NCBI GenBank assembly: GCA_040954595.2
Contig: CM082593.2
Coordinates: 4,836,001-4,900,000, forward strand
Origin: Balanoglossus misakiensis
Lineage: Eukaryota; Hemichordata
Length of the DNA: 64,000 bases
Reading direction: 5' to 3'
In this document: positions 45,801 through 51,100 of the stretch, in pieces
Layout of the letters: every line of letters starts with the position of its first letter
How positions within the stretch are numbered: position 1 is the first letter of the stretch
Notes under the pieces: model-generated
Told to the model about the DNA's origin: nothing
What the model saw: the letters and a program-made list of their open reading frames with translations, nothing else
The model's database searches: none
Program-made: the position numbers and the translations under genes

Positions 45801-47744
45801 TCAGCACAGAACAAACAAACCTCAGAAAGAGCCGAAAACAAACAGACAGTTATACAACTCTGTGATGTCATAACAATATGTCTGAGTTTCCCTATTCCGA
45901 GTCTCTTATCGTCACCATTTACAGTACAAGTCTCTCTTTTAATGGATGATGGATACTCTGTGTTGACAGGGGACTGCGGTTTCAACCCTCCCTCCCATGC
46001 TAATGAACCCTGGGTAGTAAATAATGGCCCCGGACACTGAATACTGTGAGGCTTGGTTAGAGAGGGGTGTGGTGGGCAAGTAAAATGTTAAAGGAATTTA
46101 CCACAGATGGAGAACGCAATTTTGATGTGTTTTAGGGTTGAATTGGGTGTTTATTTTATAGTCTTACCATTGACTTCTGCGATTTCTGCAAAATATTGTC
46201 ACAATTCATATCCACCTTTGCCATCTAAACGTAAACCCTTTACATCTCAGAAATTCCATGGGTTTCATAATGCTATTACATACAGCAATTATCCCCACAA
46301 ATTCACTAAACTCCAACATCACTCATTATTACACAGCAAATATTTTGACAGATAAATAATTTTAGATGTCCATGGTGAAATGCATCCAATGATTCATTAC
46401 ACTGTGTGAATGAAATTGACAGCGATGATGATATCAAACAGCCTTGACTTCTACTGTAATTGATTTCCAGCTTACCAATGTTCATTTCTTTGTGATCGTT
46501 AATCACAGAATAGGAGAGAGAGAGCGATAGATCACACACAAGCAATTTGGTTGCTATGGCCAGTCATAAACTTAGATTTAAGACACTTCATTGACGTAGT
46601 TTACCTTTCGTAATTTGAATACCCTGCCGATGATTTTTTTATATTGAGTGTTTTACTGTTGTAGCCAAGAATCTTCACTAAATGTACATTCCCTCAAAAT
46701 TGACAGAAACCCTGGAAGCCTTAAAATCCACAAAAATACGCTAAAGGGATTTCTGTGTCTTTAATGCCAAAAGAAACTTTCCCGCTTAAATTACGAGGCA
46801 TTTTCCTCGGAGTTCACCGGGATGATATTCCGGGCGACACTCCGGCACTGTAATCATGAAGACCCGGAGAGACTTGCAGCTCGGCAATCAGGAACATTGA
46901 TGGGACAGATAAGATGCAAATTGCTTTTAATGATGTCACTAGGTCGCTCAACTCGATATTTCACTTGTATCGCAACGCCGATCGAGTCAGATCAGATATG
47001 TTGGGAAACTCCACTGTATTTTTATCCACTGAACCTGATACTGTCAATTAAAAATGGCGCCAGATTGTGCCATTGATCTTCCATCCCCCCCACTTCAAGG
47101 CCACCTGTGAGAAAGTCGCATTGATTTTGCAGGATGGGAGGGTCTATTTATATGGATATAGGGGTGAAAGGGAGGGTGGTGAAGTCAGTGCCTTGGGGTG
47201 TTGCATCATGCAGGTCTACAAGACGAATCATTTTAAATGACAGAAATACATCGCACATCACTCCAGCCATGACAGGTGGCTGCCTCAAGAGTCAAAGGCA
47301 ACATTTTGACTGAAGTAGGAGTGATTTGACAGTTAAAATTCACCGACAGCTCACAAATCCCACAAGCACAATCACTCACCAAAATTCTGAATTATATTTC
47401 CATCTCGCTATACTATCACACTGTGAAACGCAAAAAAGCACCAAAGGCGCAACACTTGTGAAAATGACTGACTGCATTTTTACACCGGATGACATAAATT
47501 TCAATTTTACTGAATTCAATCAATAAAATTTTACTCTGCTACAAAATGATAATTGCTACTGACTTATCTCTCAATTTCGTTCGAAAAACCATCAATTTAA
47601 ACATTTTTTCCTGGAGGTTTTTTATCATTTTTATGAGATAGTCATTCGATGTGTGGGTAGGATGTGACACAGACTGCAACTCACCTTTGGAGACATGGTA
47701 GGGGATTCACACTCCAGCTGATAAGCTGTCAGAAAATGCGTCAT
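1..47744 (-). CDS. Ankyrin gene, 5' half (span of coding exons, C-terminal part outside window)
   Basis: Ankyrins are cytoplasmic adaptors that link membrane proteins (ion channels, exchangers, L1-type adhesion molecules) to spectrin. The joined exons encode 24 ankyrin repeats in the canonical order: repeat 1 begins [15 protein letters not shown], the short repeat 5 reads [18 protein letters not shown], and repeat 6 begins [20 protein letters not shown]. An acidic linker containing EDTMTGDM follows, as in vertebrate ANK1-3. All introns between repeat exons are phase 0. I count 19 firmly supported coding exons plus the open-ended last one: 60, 102, 99, 99, 99, 186, 99, 99, 198, 198, 99, 297, 99, 99, 198, 198, 198, 79, 119 and at least 1013 nt. 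ZU5, UPA and death domains are not in the window. A vertebrate-style paralogue letter cannot be assigned, because invertebrates usually have one or two ankyrin genes. Confidence 0.97.
59..752 (-). repeat. Coding tandem repeat array, 4 full units of 57-58 codons
   Basis: Units span 752-579, 578-405, 404-231 and 230-60. All four begin Asp-Gly and contain D/EG, GDP or GHP, and VY-x-x-D/E-G at fixed spacing. A fifth unit begins at 59. Identity between units is clear in protein but patchy in DNA, so the duplications are old. Confidence 0.93.
1014..1383 (-). other. Intron before the giant exon
   Basis: 370 bp, AT-rich, GTATGT...TTTTCAG. Nothing further is recognised in it. Confidence 0.9.
1384..1502 (-). 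CDS. Ankyrin exon: acidic linker, part 2
   Basis: 119 nt, entering in phase 1 and leaving in phase 0 (GTATGT donor). The peptide starts [21 protein letters not shown] and ends [16 protein letters not shown] is the conserved start of the segment that leads into ZU5 in vertebrates (EDTMTGDGGEYL...LKELGDDS). Here [12 protein letters not shown] aligns with DLKELGDDSLP. After that the next exon departs from the expected ZU5 lead-in. Confidence 0.95.
2956..3057 (-). CDS. Candidate cassette exon in the linker (102 nt, phase 1-1)
   Basis: A clean acceptor (TTCTGTACAG) and a perfect GTAAGT donor bound 102 nt. In the frame imposed by the previous exon they are fully open and encode [19 protein letters not shown], then [15 protein letters not shown] and a split Ser. 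It enters and leaves in phase 1, so inclusion adds 34 residues and skipping keeps the frame. The content (aromatics, prolines, no low complexity, higher GC than the intron) looks like real coding sequence. I know of no counterpart in vertebrate ankyrins at this junction. It is about 540 nt from the upstream exon and 1.45 kb from the downstream one. Confidence 0.62.
3593..3671 (-). CDS. Ankyrin exon: acidic linker, part 1
   Basis: 79 nt, entering in phase 0 and leaving in phase 1 (GTACGT donor). The peptide is [20 protein letters not shown] followed by SDSEDE. It corresponds to the vertebrate segment with [21 protein letters not shown]. Because it ends after one base of a codon, the next exon must begin with two bases. 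Both the next constitutive exon and the cassette candidate at 2956-3057 do so. Confidence 0.95.
3908..4105 (-). CDS. Ankyrin exon: repeats 23 and 24 (C-terminal cap)
   Basis: 66 codons, phase 0, GTATGT donor. Repeat 23 begins [20 protein letters not shown] and repeat 24 begins [20 protein letters not shown]. Both match the family's last repeats ([13 protein letters not shown] and [20 protein letters not shown]). It ends in a Thr/Val stretch, [11 protein letters not shown], that starts the linker to the spectrin-binding region. Confidence 0.98.
4106..4485 (-). other. Intron between repeats 22 and 23
   Basis: 380 bp. It holds the 19-base homopolymer listed separately and a short GTT/AAC triplet run (about 4348-4367). 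Otherwise nothing is recognised. Confidence 0.9.
4425..4443 (+). repeat. C19/G19 homopolymer in intron
   Basis: Nineteen Cs on the plus strand, followed by T and four more Cs. On the transcript this is a G run beginning 42 nt after the repeat 22 donor. It is probably length-unstable. Confidence 0.95.
4486..4683 (-). CDS. Ankyrin exon: repeats 21 and 22
   Basis: 66 codons, phase 0, GTATGG donor. Repeat 21 begins [20 protein letters not shown] and repeat 22 begins [20 protein letters not shown]. The [10 protein letters not shown] string is diagnostic of repeat 22. A 19-G run lies 42-60 nt downstream of the donor on the transcript. Confidence 0.98.
4684..5371 (-). other. Intron between repeats 20 and 21
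   Basis: 688 bp of AT-rich sequence. No exon, repeat or motif cluster was recognised beyond one TACATGTA-type palindrome near 5100. Confidence 0.85.
5372..5569 (-). CDS. Ankyrin exon: repeats 19 and 20
   Basis: 66 codons, phase 0, GTACAA donor. Repeat 19 begins [20 protein letters not shown] (vertebrate [14 protein letters not shown]). Repeat 20 begins [20 protein letters not shown], matching the variant GVTPLHLASQEGH. Confidence 0.98.
5570..6382 (-). other. Intron between repeats 18 and 19
   Basis: 813 bp. Nothing is recognised in it. The open frames here extend from neighbouring exons. Confidence 0.85.
6383..6481 (-). CDS. Ankyrin exon: repeat 18
   Basis: 33 codons, phase 0, GTAGGA donor. 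Begins [20 protein letters not shown], including the family-specific HVAAHYDN, and ends PHSSAK. Confidence 0.98.
6757..6855 (-). CDS. Ankyrin exon: repeat 17
   Basis: 33 codons, phase 0, GTAAGT donor. Begins [20 protein letters not shown] and ends PDAAGH, matching vertebrate [17 protein letters not shown] and PDAAGK. Confidence 0.98.
7023..7319 (-). CDS. Ankyrin exon: repeats 14-16
   Basis: 99 codons in a single exon, phase 0, with a slightly unusual GTCAGA donor. Repeats begin [40 protein letters not shown] and [20 protein letters not shown]. Vertebrate ankyrin genes also keep repeats 14-16 together in one 297-nt exon. The acceptor has a long T tract. Confidence 0.98.
7572..7670 (-). CDS. 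Ankyrin exon: repeat 13
   Basis: 33 codons, phase 0, GTAAGT donor. Begins [20 protein letters not shown], including the family-specific AAFMGH, and ends PDTANV. Confidence 0.98.
7791..7988 (-). CDS. Ankyrin exon: repeats 11 and 12
   Basis: 66 codons, phase 0, GTAAGC donor. Repeat 11 begins [20 protein letters not shown] and repeat 12 begins [20 protein letters not shown]. Both are diagnostic ([14 protein letters not shown] and HVACKKNR in vertebrates). This part of the solenoid forms the middle of the membrane-binding groove. Confidence 0.98.
7989..8408 (-). other. Intron between repeats 10 and 11
   Basis: 420 bp, AT-rich. Nothing is recognised. Confidence 0.85.
8409..8606 (-). CDS. Ankyrin exon: repeats 9 and 10
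   Basis: 66 codons in one exon, phase 0, GTAAGT donor. Repeat 9 begins [20 protein letters not shown] and repeat 10 begins [20 protein letters not shown], ending VDDVTV. Both are close to the vertebrate pair, including the Cys in [11 protein letters not shown] and the [11 protein letters not shown] variant. Confidence 0.98.
8607..11433 (-). other. Intron between repeats 8 and 9
   Basis: 2.8 kb. A small GC/CpG-richer patch lies near 9405-9515, and several TACATGTA-type palindromes are present (8663, 10572, 11205). I see no credible exon or mobile element. Confidence 0.8.
11434..11532 (-). CDS. Ankyrin exon: repeat 8
   Basis: 33 codons, phase 0, GTAAGT donor. Begins [20 protein letters not shown] and ends SKIDGRTR. 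It aligns with vertebrate repeat 8 (GITPLHVASKRGN...IDAKTR), with a conspicuous Trp in place of Arg. Confidence 0.97.
11533..12470 (-). other. Intron between repeats 7 and 8
   Basis: 938 bp. Overlapping short frames on both strands are not gene-like. Nothing else is recognised. Confidence 0.8.
12471..12569 (-). CDS. Ankyrin exon: repeat 7
   Basis: 33 codons, phase 0, GTAAGG donor. Begins [20 protein letters not shown], with standard TPLH and GA motifs, and ends AADFAAR. The Arg-rich end corresponds to the vertebrate DFTAR form. Confidence 0.98.
12570..13254 (-). other. Intron between repeats 6 and 7
   Basis: 685 bp, AT-rich. Nothing is recognised. Confidence 0.85.
13255..13440 (-). CDS. Ankyrin exon: repeats 5 and 6
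   Basis: 62 codons (186 nt), phase 0, GTGAGA donor. Repeat 5 is shortened to 29 residues ([20 protein letters not shown], ending LENDRAG). Repeat 6 is [20 protein letters not shown] and ends NPDVNSK. Vertebrate ankyrins have the same 62-residue exon with the same shortening, which confirms orthology of the repeat stack. Confidence 0.98.
13441..14145 (-). other. Intron between repeats 4 and 5
   Basis: 705 bp. Nothing is recognised. Confidence 0.85.
14146..14244 (-). CDS. Ankyrin exon: repeat 4
   Basis: 33 codons, phase 0. Begins [31 protein letters not shown] is the diagnostic form of repeat 4 in this family, with Tyr-Met where most repeats have His-Val. GTGAGA donor. Confidence 0.98.
14245..15664 (-). 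other. Intron between repeats 3 and 4
   Basis: 1.4 kb. It contains a short CA run at about 15127-15142 and, close to the repeat 3 donor, the G-rich tract listed separately. No exon is recognised. Confidence 0.85.
15598..15642 (+). repeat. G-rich tract with quadruplex potential
   Basis: The plus strand has successive G runs of 3-5 separated by 1-4 bases (GGGGG TGT GGGGG T GGGG A GGGG at 15617-15640). The transcript strand is the C-rich complement, starting 22 nt after the repeat 3 donor. Confidence 0.7.
15665..15763 (-). CDS. Ankyrin exon: repeat 3
   Basis: 33 codons, phase 0, GTGAGT donor. Begins [18 protein letters not shown], matching the vertebrate repeat 3 signature [15 protein letters not shown]-rich stretch (G-rich on the plus strand, 15598-15642) begins about 20 nt after the donor. 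Confidence 0.98.
15995..16135. repeat. Long near-perfect palindrome (foldback), 141 bp
   Basis: The left arm begins GCAATAAAACA and contains CCAGCCATGGTATACCAC. The right arm mirrors it and ends TGTTTTATTGC. Arms are about 65 bp with a few mismatches around a short centre near 16065. AT-rich flanks from about 15830 (including GATTGGTCGAGACACGACACGTGAC-like sequence) may belong to the same element. It is probably a non-autonomous foldback transposon, but its ends are not clear. Confidence 0.7.
16838..17303. other. Antiparallel open frames in intron, function unknown
   Basis: A minus frame (about 147 codons, acidic start [20 protein letters not shown]) and a plus frame (about 125 codons, basic and Ser/Thr-rich) overlap almost fully. 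Neither begins with an ATG at its upstream end, and no matching splice sites were found. It may be a remnant or chance. Confidence 0.15.
17963..18033. promoter_or_regulatory. Promoter-like motif cluster in intron (TCTCGCGAGA, CCAAT, Staf/ZNF143-like)
   Basis: TCTCGCGAGA (17963-17972) is the palindrome bound by BANP and typical of housekeeping promoters. CCAAT follows at 18004-18008, and TATCCCATAATGCATTTCAC (18014-18033) closely fits the Staf/ZNF143 site. Three promoter-type motifs within 71 bp suggest a start site inside the repeat 2-repeat 3 intron. No exon served by it was identified. Confidence 0.4.
18720..18905. repeat. Degenerate short-period repeat of TGCTAR/CCAGCA-like units
   Basis: Units such as GTGCTAAGG, TGCTAGCAT and TGCTGGCA recur at irregular short spacing. 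This is probably a decayed minisatellite. The boundary is uncertain. Confidence 0.35.
18955..19309. mobile_element. TTAA-flanked foldback MITE, copy A
   Basis: The element (18959-19305, 347 bp) starts AGGGACAAAGTCTCTCTC and ends in the complement (GACTTTGTCCCT). It is flanked on both sides by TTAA. It is palindromic over most of its length, with a central hairpin around AACTCGCC/GGCGAGTT. No coding capacity. TTAA target duplication is the hallmark of piggyBac-type insertion, so a non-autonomous relative is inferred. A second copy at 56629 shares the same ends, length and interior. Confidence 0.85.
20630..20643. promoter_or_regulatory. X-box-like motif near repeat 2 exon
   Basis: GTTGCCATGGAAAC has one perfect half-site and one half-site with a single change. 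It is in the intron about 55 bp after the repeat 2 donor. Confidence 0.25.
20700..20798 (-). CDS. Ankyrin exon: repeat 2
   Basis: 33 codons, phase 0, GTAAGA donor. Begins [18 protein letters not shown], nearly identical to repeat 2 of vertebrate ankyrins ([14 protein letters not shown]). The canonical TPLH motif is replaced by NALH, as in the family. It lies 6.2 kb from repeat 1 and 4.9 kb from repeat 3. Confidence 0.98.
21679..21849 (-). CDS. Candidate alternative first exon (21.8 kb) that would skip repeat 1
   Basis: An ATG opens 57 codons, beginning [20 protein letters not shown] and ending [11 protein letters not shown]. The segment is strongly acidic and rich in D, E and N, and reaches CAG|GTGTTG in phase 0. 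Joined to the next exon, it would replace repeat 1 with an acidic N-terminus directly on repeat 2. The peptide looks like real protein, but the donor is weak (T at +4 and +5), and the reading frame continues past it for about 44 more codons. It could instead be chance sequence. Confidence 0.33.
24580..24870 (+). repeat. (TCA)n trinucleotide microsatellite
   Basis: Nearly 290 bp of TCA/TCG/TCT triplets, with an uninterrupted run near 24680-24722 and another at 24770-24800. It produces Met-only and Ile-only frames on the two strands, which are not genes. Likely to vary in length between individuals. Confidence 0.95.
27006..27107 (-). CDS. Ankyrin exon: repeat 1
   Basis: 34 codons, phase 0 on both sides, GTAAGT donor. 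The peptide contains [20 protein letters not shown] and ends DINTSNA, the highly conserved capping repeat of all ankyrins. It starts with Thr-Asp-Gly just after the acceptor, which is where vertebrate genes also join their alternative first exons. The N-terminal cap shields the hydrophobic face of the repeat stack. Confidence 0.97.
27527..27537 (+). repeat. G11 run, C-rich on transcript
   Basis: Eleven Gs in a purine-rich plus-strand stretch (27520-27541), 54-64 nt after the donor of the candidate 45-nt microexon. Confidence 0.9.
27591..27635 (-). CDS. Candidate optional 45-nt microexon, N-terminal region
   Basis: A pyrimidine-rich acceptor (...CTCTTCATAG) and a strong GTAAGT donor enclose 45 nt, open in phase 0 at both ends. 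It encodes [15 protein letters not shown]. It lies 480 bp upstream of the repeat 1 exon. Inclusion would place a 15-residue acidic, proline-containing segment between the first-exon residues and repeat 1 without breaking the frame. An 11-G run (plus strand) sits about 55-65 nt past its donor. Variable N-terminal segments are normal in ankyrins. No transcript evidence is available here. Confidence 0.42.
28214..28362. mobile_element. Possible small TTAA-flanked element
   Basis: TTAA then AGGTATATGGTCAC at the left, and AATACCCT then TTAA at the right, giving a 141-bp interior with a short imperfect inverted end (AGGTAT/AGGGTAT). A similar left end (TTAAAGGTATAC...GGTCAC) occurs at about 55678. 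The evidence is limited to the ends. Confidence 0.3.
32700..33275 (-). other. 191-codon open frame in intron 1, unrecognised
   Basis: Begins with ATG ([18 protein letters not shown]) and runs to a stop at 32700. It is the longest frame in the window outside the ankyrin exons, and longer than expected in AT-rich intron DNA. The composition is mixed, with no repeats and a hydrophobic stretch ([12 protein letters not shown]). I recognise no family and see no clear promoter. It could be chance, a decayed transposon frame or an orphan gene. Confidence 0.15.
34451..34552. repeat. 102-bp foldback with perfect 18-bp arms and flanking 9-bp direct repeats
   Basis: ATTACCCATGATGCAACA (34451-34468) is mirrored exactly at 34535-34552. 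CTACAGAAA occurs on both sides (34437-34445 and 34559-34567). The arm sequence recurs singly at 42182-42196 (ATTACCCATGATGCA). It may be a tiny mobile element or a paired protein-binding site. Confidence 0.5.
35438..35580 (+). repeat. GT- and ACATGTAC-rich low-complexity stretch
   Basis: A (TG)n start followed by many alternating CATG/TGTAC/GCAC palindromic words. Self-complementary, so it gives frames on both strands that are not genes. Confidence 0.8.
38582..38656 (-). CDS. Candidate alternative first exon (38.6 kb), FDK-motif N-terminus
   Basis: An ATG with an in-frame upstream stop opens 25 codons beginning [16 protein letters not shown] and continuing DKENLETAR. The frame ends at a GTAATA donor (moderate strength) in phase 0, compatible with the repeat 1 exon. 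The peptide is soluble, helical-looking and charged, unlike random AT-rich translation. The core IDDFDKENL resembles the actin-binding N-terminal helix of beta-thymosin/WH2 peptides (I..FDK..L). Upstream on the same strand are TATA-like stretches near 38821-38846 and a CCAAT box near 38935. It could be an alternative N-terminus of this ankyrin or the first exon of a nested small gene. I did not find a downstream thymosin-type exon. Confidence 0.35.
38815..38945 (-). promoter_or_regulatory. Possible promoter of the 38.6-kb exon
   Basis: In the minus orientation this holds, in order, a CCAAT box (ATTGG on the plus strand near 38935-38940), a nearby GTGGGCG GC-box-like motif, and two TATA-like runs (TATTTTATAT and CTATTTTTAT). 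They lie 160-290 bp upstream of the candidate ATG. The motifs are short, and promoter function is inferred from their arrangement. Confidence 0.25.
43298..43311. promoter_or_regulatory. X-box (RFX site) in intron 1
   Basis: GTTACCATAGCAAC is a perfect match to the X-box palindrome. It lies in the first intron, next to a candidate alternative first exon, and is the best RFX match in the window. Confidence 0.5.
43432..43491 (-). CDS. Candidate alternative first exon (43.4 kb)
   Basis: An ATG opens 20 codons ([20 protein letters not shown]) that run straight into a perfect GTAAGT donor in phase 0, so it could join the repeat 1 exon in frame. A perfect X-box palindrome lies 120 bp further downstream. 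A start plus a phase-0 donor can occur by chance at about this rate in a 20-kb intron, and the peptide resembles nothing I recognise. This remains a low-confidence proposal. Confidence 0.2.
47685..47744 (-). CDS. Ankyrin coding exon 1 (N-terminus)
   Basis: This exon encodes 20 residues, [20 protein letters not shown], followed by a strong GTGAGT donor in phase 0 that matches the phase of the repeat 1 exon. The ATG at 47744 is chosen because an in-frame TAA lies just upstream. A second in-frame ATG (MSPK, 47696-47694) has a better Kozak context (ACC before ATG), so a protein starting with only MSPK is possible. Vertebrate ankyrins likewise have short, variable, alternative N-termini ahead of the first repeat. 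No signal peptide is visible. Confidence 0.75.
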
Positions 47745-47984
47745 TATGGCTTTTTAACCAGACTCAAAGCCGTTCACACACACACTTGTAGTACCACAGA
47801 TTAAAAGCGCTGCCTGATTCACCGAGCTACATCAGATCTCTGCATTCAGTCCCAGACAAAATCCTCGTTCAGTAGGAACAATAAATCTGGAGCAAGTGAA
47901 GGGAGGGTTCAACCGAGACACAAACAACCAGGTCCCCCGCTTCACAGGAAATCACTCCCCCTCGCCCGACAGTCAGAAGAGGCA

Positions 47985-47998
47985 GTTACCATAGCGAC
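47985..47998. promoter_or_regulatory. X-box-like motif, proximal
   Basis: GTTACCATAGCGAC, which reads GTCGCTATGGTAAC on the gene strand, differs from a full X-box at one position of one half-site. It lies about 240 bp upstream of the first ATG and about 150 bp from the better match at 48134. Confidence 0.4.
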
Positions 47999-48133
47999 CC
48001 ACCCGAGCATGCAGCACTGCATCTTAAACACGACCGTCACATGACTCGGTTACGGCACCTTGCAGATTATCCGATTTCCCTACACAATTACCACTATTCA
48101 CATCAAATTTCAAGGCTCGTTTCAAGGTAATCT

Positions 48134-48147
48134 GTAACCATGGCAAC
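48134..48147. promoter_or_regulatory. X-box (RFX site), distal
   Basis: GTAACCATGGCAAC fits the palindromic X-box consensus GTNRCC(AT)RGYAAC bound by RFX winged-helix factors. It sits about 390 bp upstream of the first ATG. RFX factors control many ciliary and neuronal genes. Use here is inferred. Confidence 0.5.
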
Positions 48148-51100
48148 CGCAAATTTAAACGCTCGAATCTGCCCAGCCTACACTCACAAACGAGAGACAC
48201 AGATTCCTGTTTTTAATATCAGGGCCAGGCAATCCCTGTAACTTGTAATTTCACTCTTTGTCAACGTAAAGAAAATCAAATTAAGTTACATCTAATCTTT
48301 CGTAATCGCAAACCAAATATCAGTTTCAACATCTTTTCATCACATCGCACTTTGTGCAGTAAATAAAGTCTGCCGGCGATTTAATACAGTTGCAAGGAGT
48401 GGCTGAACGACTGAATTCTGATGAGGTGCATTAGCAGCAGCCCGACTGGCAGTAAATCTTACTTCTGCACGTCTCAGAGACCTTTCACAAATTGTACATT
48501 TCAAAATTTCACAGTCAAATTATTCTTGACATTTAGGGCATAATTTTTCTCCTTTTGTTACAAAATTCTTCAAATTAGAGCATTTTGATAATAATATTAC
48601 TGGGTAATCAACCAAATAATCTCCCATCTTTGGGCCAATTTCTTTCCACATGTATGCCTTTTAGTTGTATAATTCACAGTCATTTTCTTCTCACTGAGAA
48701 AATGTTTGGGGGATATGGTTACATCAATGTATTACTACTGCACTGGAGGAAAGCAATGCTAAACACACTGTCTCTACCGGAGCAGAGTATGCGTTCTATG
48801 GTCAAATCAAATCAGTACGTCAAATATCACTTTACAAAGAGATGTTTTTTCTAAAGGGGATGGAATTTTTCCTGTCTCTCTTACAATTAACAACACCTAC
48901 ATTCAAATAACTAATTTCAGTTTAAAATGCCAATGAAAGATGTCCACTCTTTTGAATGGAAAATAACACAATTGGCAAACGCTCGTGTGAGAGGGGAAAA
49001 AAAGTGCATTTATTTCACAGCCGAGAAAATATATTCAAATAGAAACTGTATGAATTACACATAGGGCAATTTAGGTCACGCTCGTAAATTTTGTAGCAGT
49101 GAGAGTGAGACTGCCTGCTGAGTTCACCATGGACGTGGTTAGCATAATCACACTCAGGCAGACACATTAGTGTGTTACTTAGCTCTAAGCATTCCCCTAT
49201 CGCCTGATTCGAACATCTCCAGAATTATAAAATCACTCGAAGCTGCCGTCTACCGACATTGTTTAAATTCAGACGGCTAATATGATTATCAGTCTGCTGA
49301 TCATACATTCTGGAGCCATTTTGGGTGTTTTATCTCAGTGGCAAATTAGTTATAAGCGATACAGCTATTTTATGCCTTATATGTAATGCAAAACAGAGCT
49401 CGCTGCTATGTCACATGGAAAATGCATATATTCTATGTGCTGCATGGTAGTTCAAATTCAAAACGACAGCTGTGGCAATTGACGATAATGTAGTCTGACA
49501 TCTTGTAGATACATGTACAATGGAATCCCCTAAAGGCTTGCTGGAAATCATTGAAATCAAGACACTTCTATGGTACAGCTCAAGATTTCTTTTTTCAATT
49601 AGCTAAAACAGGGCTAACGATGGGTAGACTACGTTAGGTAATTGCCACTATGGTTTTTATACCTATTTGCTTGAACATTTTTGATCTATTTTTGTCTGTT
49701 TATTTTCTTTACTTCCTAAGTAACTGAAATACAAATCTTTGTGACCCAAAATGAGACACCTTGGAATTATAGAAGCCAAAATAATCATTTACTGTTGCTT
49801 TTAATGGGATGTGGGATTATCAGCAAAGTAGCTGATGAGATTTAGACATCATATGGGATTTGGTTCCAGGAAAAAAATCCTTTTTGCATTCACATAGCTG
49901 TCAGTGTTCTTGCATTGATCAACAGAATGTGTAAGTGTCCATTGTTACTAATCCATCACACAGCTAAACATTCACTCCAGAATTTGCTGCAGGGTTAGAT
50001 ATCATGACAGGCAAACCAGGGTTGCCTCAGGACAAGTTTCTGCCTTCAACGGAGAAAAGGAATAAAGTATTGTTGGGAAATGAACTCTAGAGGGCACCAT
50101 TGATGATAGGCTTTCATCGCATGTAGAAGTGATGCATCATGGGAGCTAAGAAGTGGGTGTGGCACATTTTCTTCTAAAAAGACTCAAAATGTCAGTTTCT
50201 TTTGAGAAATACACTTCATGATGCTACCATGCTACACATAACAGTATATGGTTTACATACTACATATATACACTGCAGCGAGCTGGCTTTGTTTAACATT
50301 TCTCTCTCGGACATCATCTCAGCTCATTGGCGTGGTAATCAACCAACAATACACTGATAACATGGACAGATATTCTCATCATCACATTGTAATTTCATGG
50401 CTGGGCATGCAAACGTCATTACTGCGAGACTAATAATTGTAATTAACCAAGCTGAGGCCCAGAAAAATATGCATAGCGCCCCCAATCAACAACAGCAAGA
50501 CTTTACAAATGTGATTGAAATTCAGACATGACTGTTTTCATAGGAGTTGCCATACATGTTCCACCCCTCTAGAGCTTCGAAGAATTACAGGTTTATTTAA
50601 ACAAACTACTGCTGACAGATGCCCACTTGTGATGTCAATCACATGTACATGTGCATTATTAATACCGCCAACAAAATCATTTCTAACATCAAAATCACTG
50701 AAGTATCTGTCACAATTTTGCTTCATTAATTTGGATTTGATCCATTACCACTTGCTTCTTACAGTCAATGATAATATTGAGTTCTTGAGGAAAGCCTTAA
50801 ATACATGTATTATGAAGTAAATGATTGTGACACTGACAGTATGCATGATTGACAGTATGCATCCCAGTAGAGAACGTGACAAAATATGGTCATATTCATA
50901 ACATTTCCAATGACAACTGTCAGCCCTTGCATTCACAGTCAATTTTTAATGTTACCACTTGACACTAATTCGCTTGATTTGAATGTCAAACGGCTACAAA
51001 CTCGTAAATTTTTAATAAGCCAATTGATATTAATTCGTAACATATGTATTATGAAACGGACAGAGAGCACATGGCAGGCAATTCTATATTTAGCATGTTC

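Larger units (their letters stand above)
27108..47684 (-). other. First intron (20.6 kb)
   Basis: Long first introns with alternative promoters are usual in ankyrin genes. Besides the candidate exons at 27.6, 38.6 and 43.4 kb, the X-box at 43.3 kb, the foldback at 34.5 kb and the low-complexity DNA at 35.4 kb, I see no gene. A GC/CpG-richer patch at 46780-47000 carries an 84-codon plus-strand frame without recognisable similarity. Confidence 0.75.
47745..48160 (-). promoter_or_regulatory. Probable ankyrin promoter and 5' UTR
   Basis: This is the 400 bp directly upstream of the first ATG. It is richer in G+C and CpG than its surroundings, especially about 47880-48060, and shows no clear TATA box. 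It contains two RFX-type X-box motifs (listed separately). An in-frame TAA lies three codons before the ATG, so the frame does not extend upstream. The transcription start itself cannot be seen from sequence. The promoter assignment is inferred from position and motif content. Confidence 0.45.
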
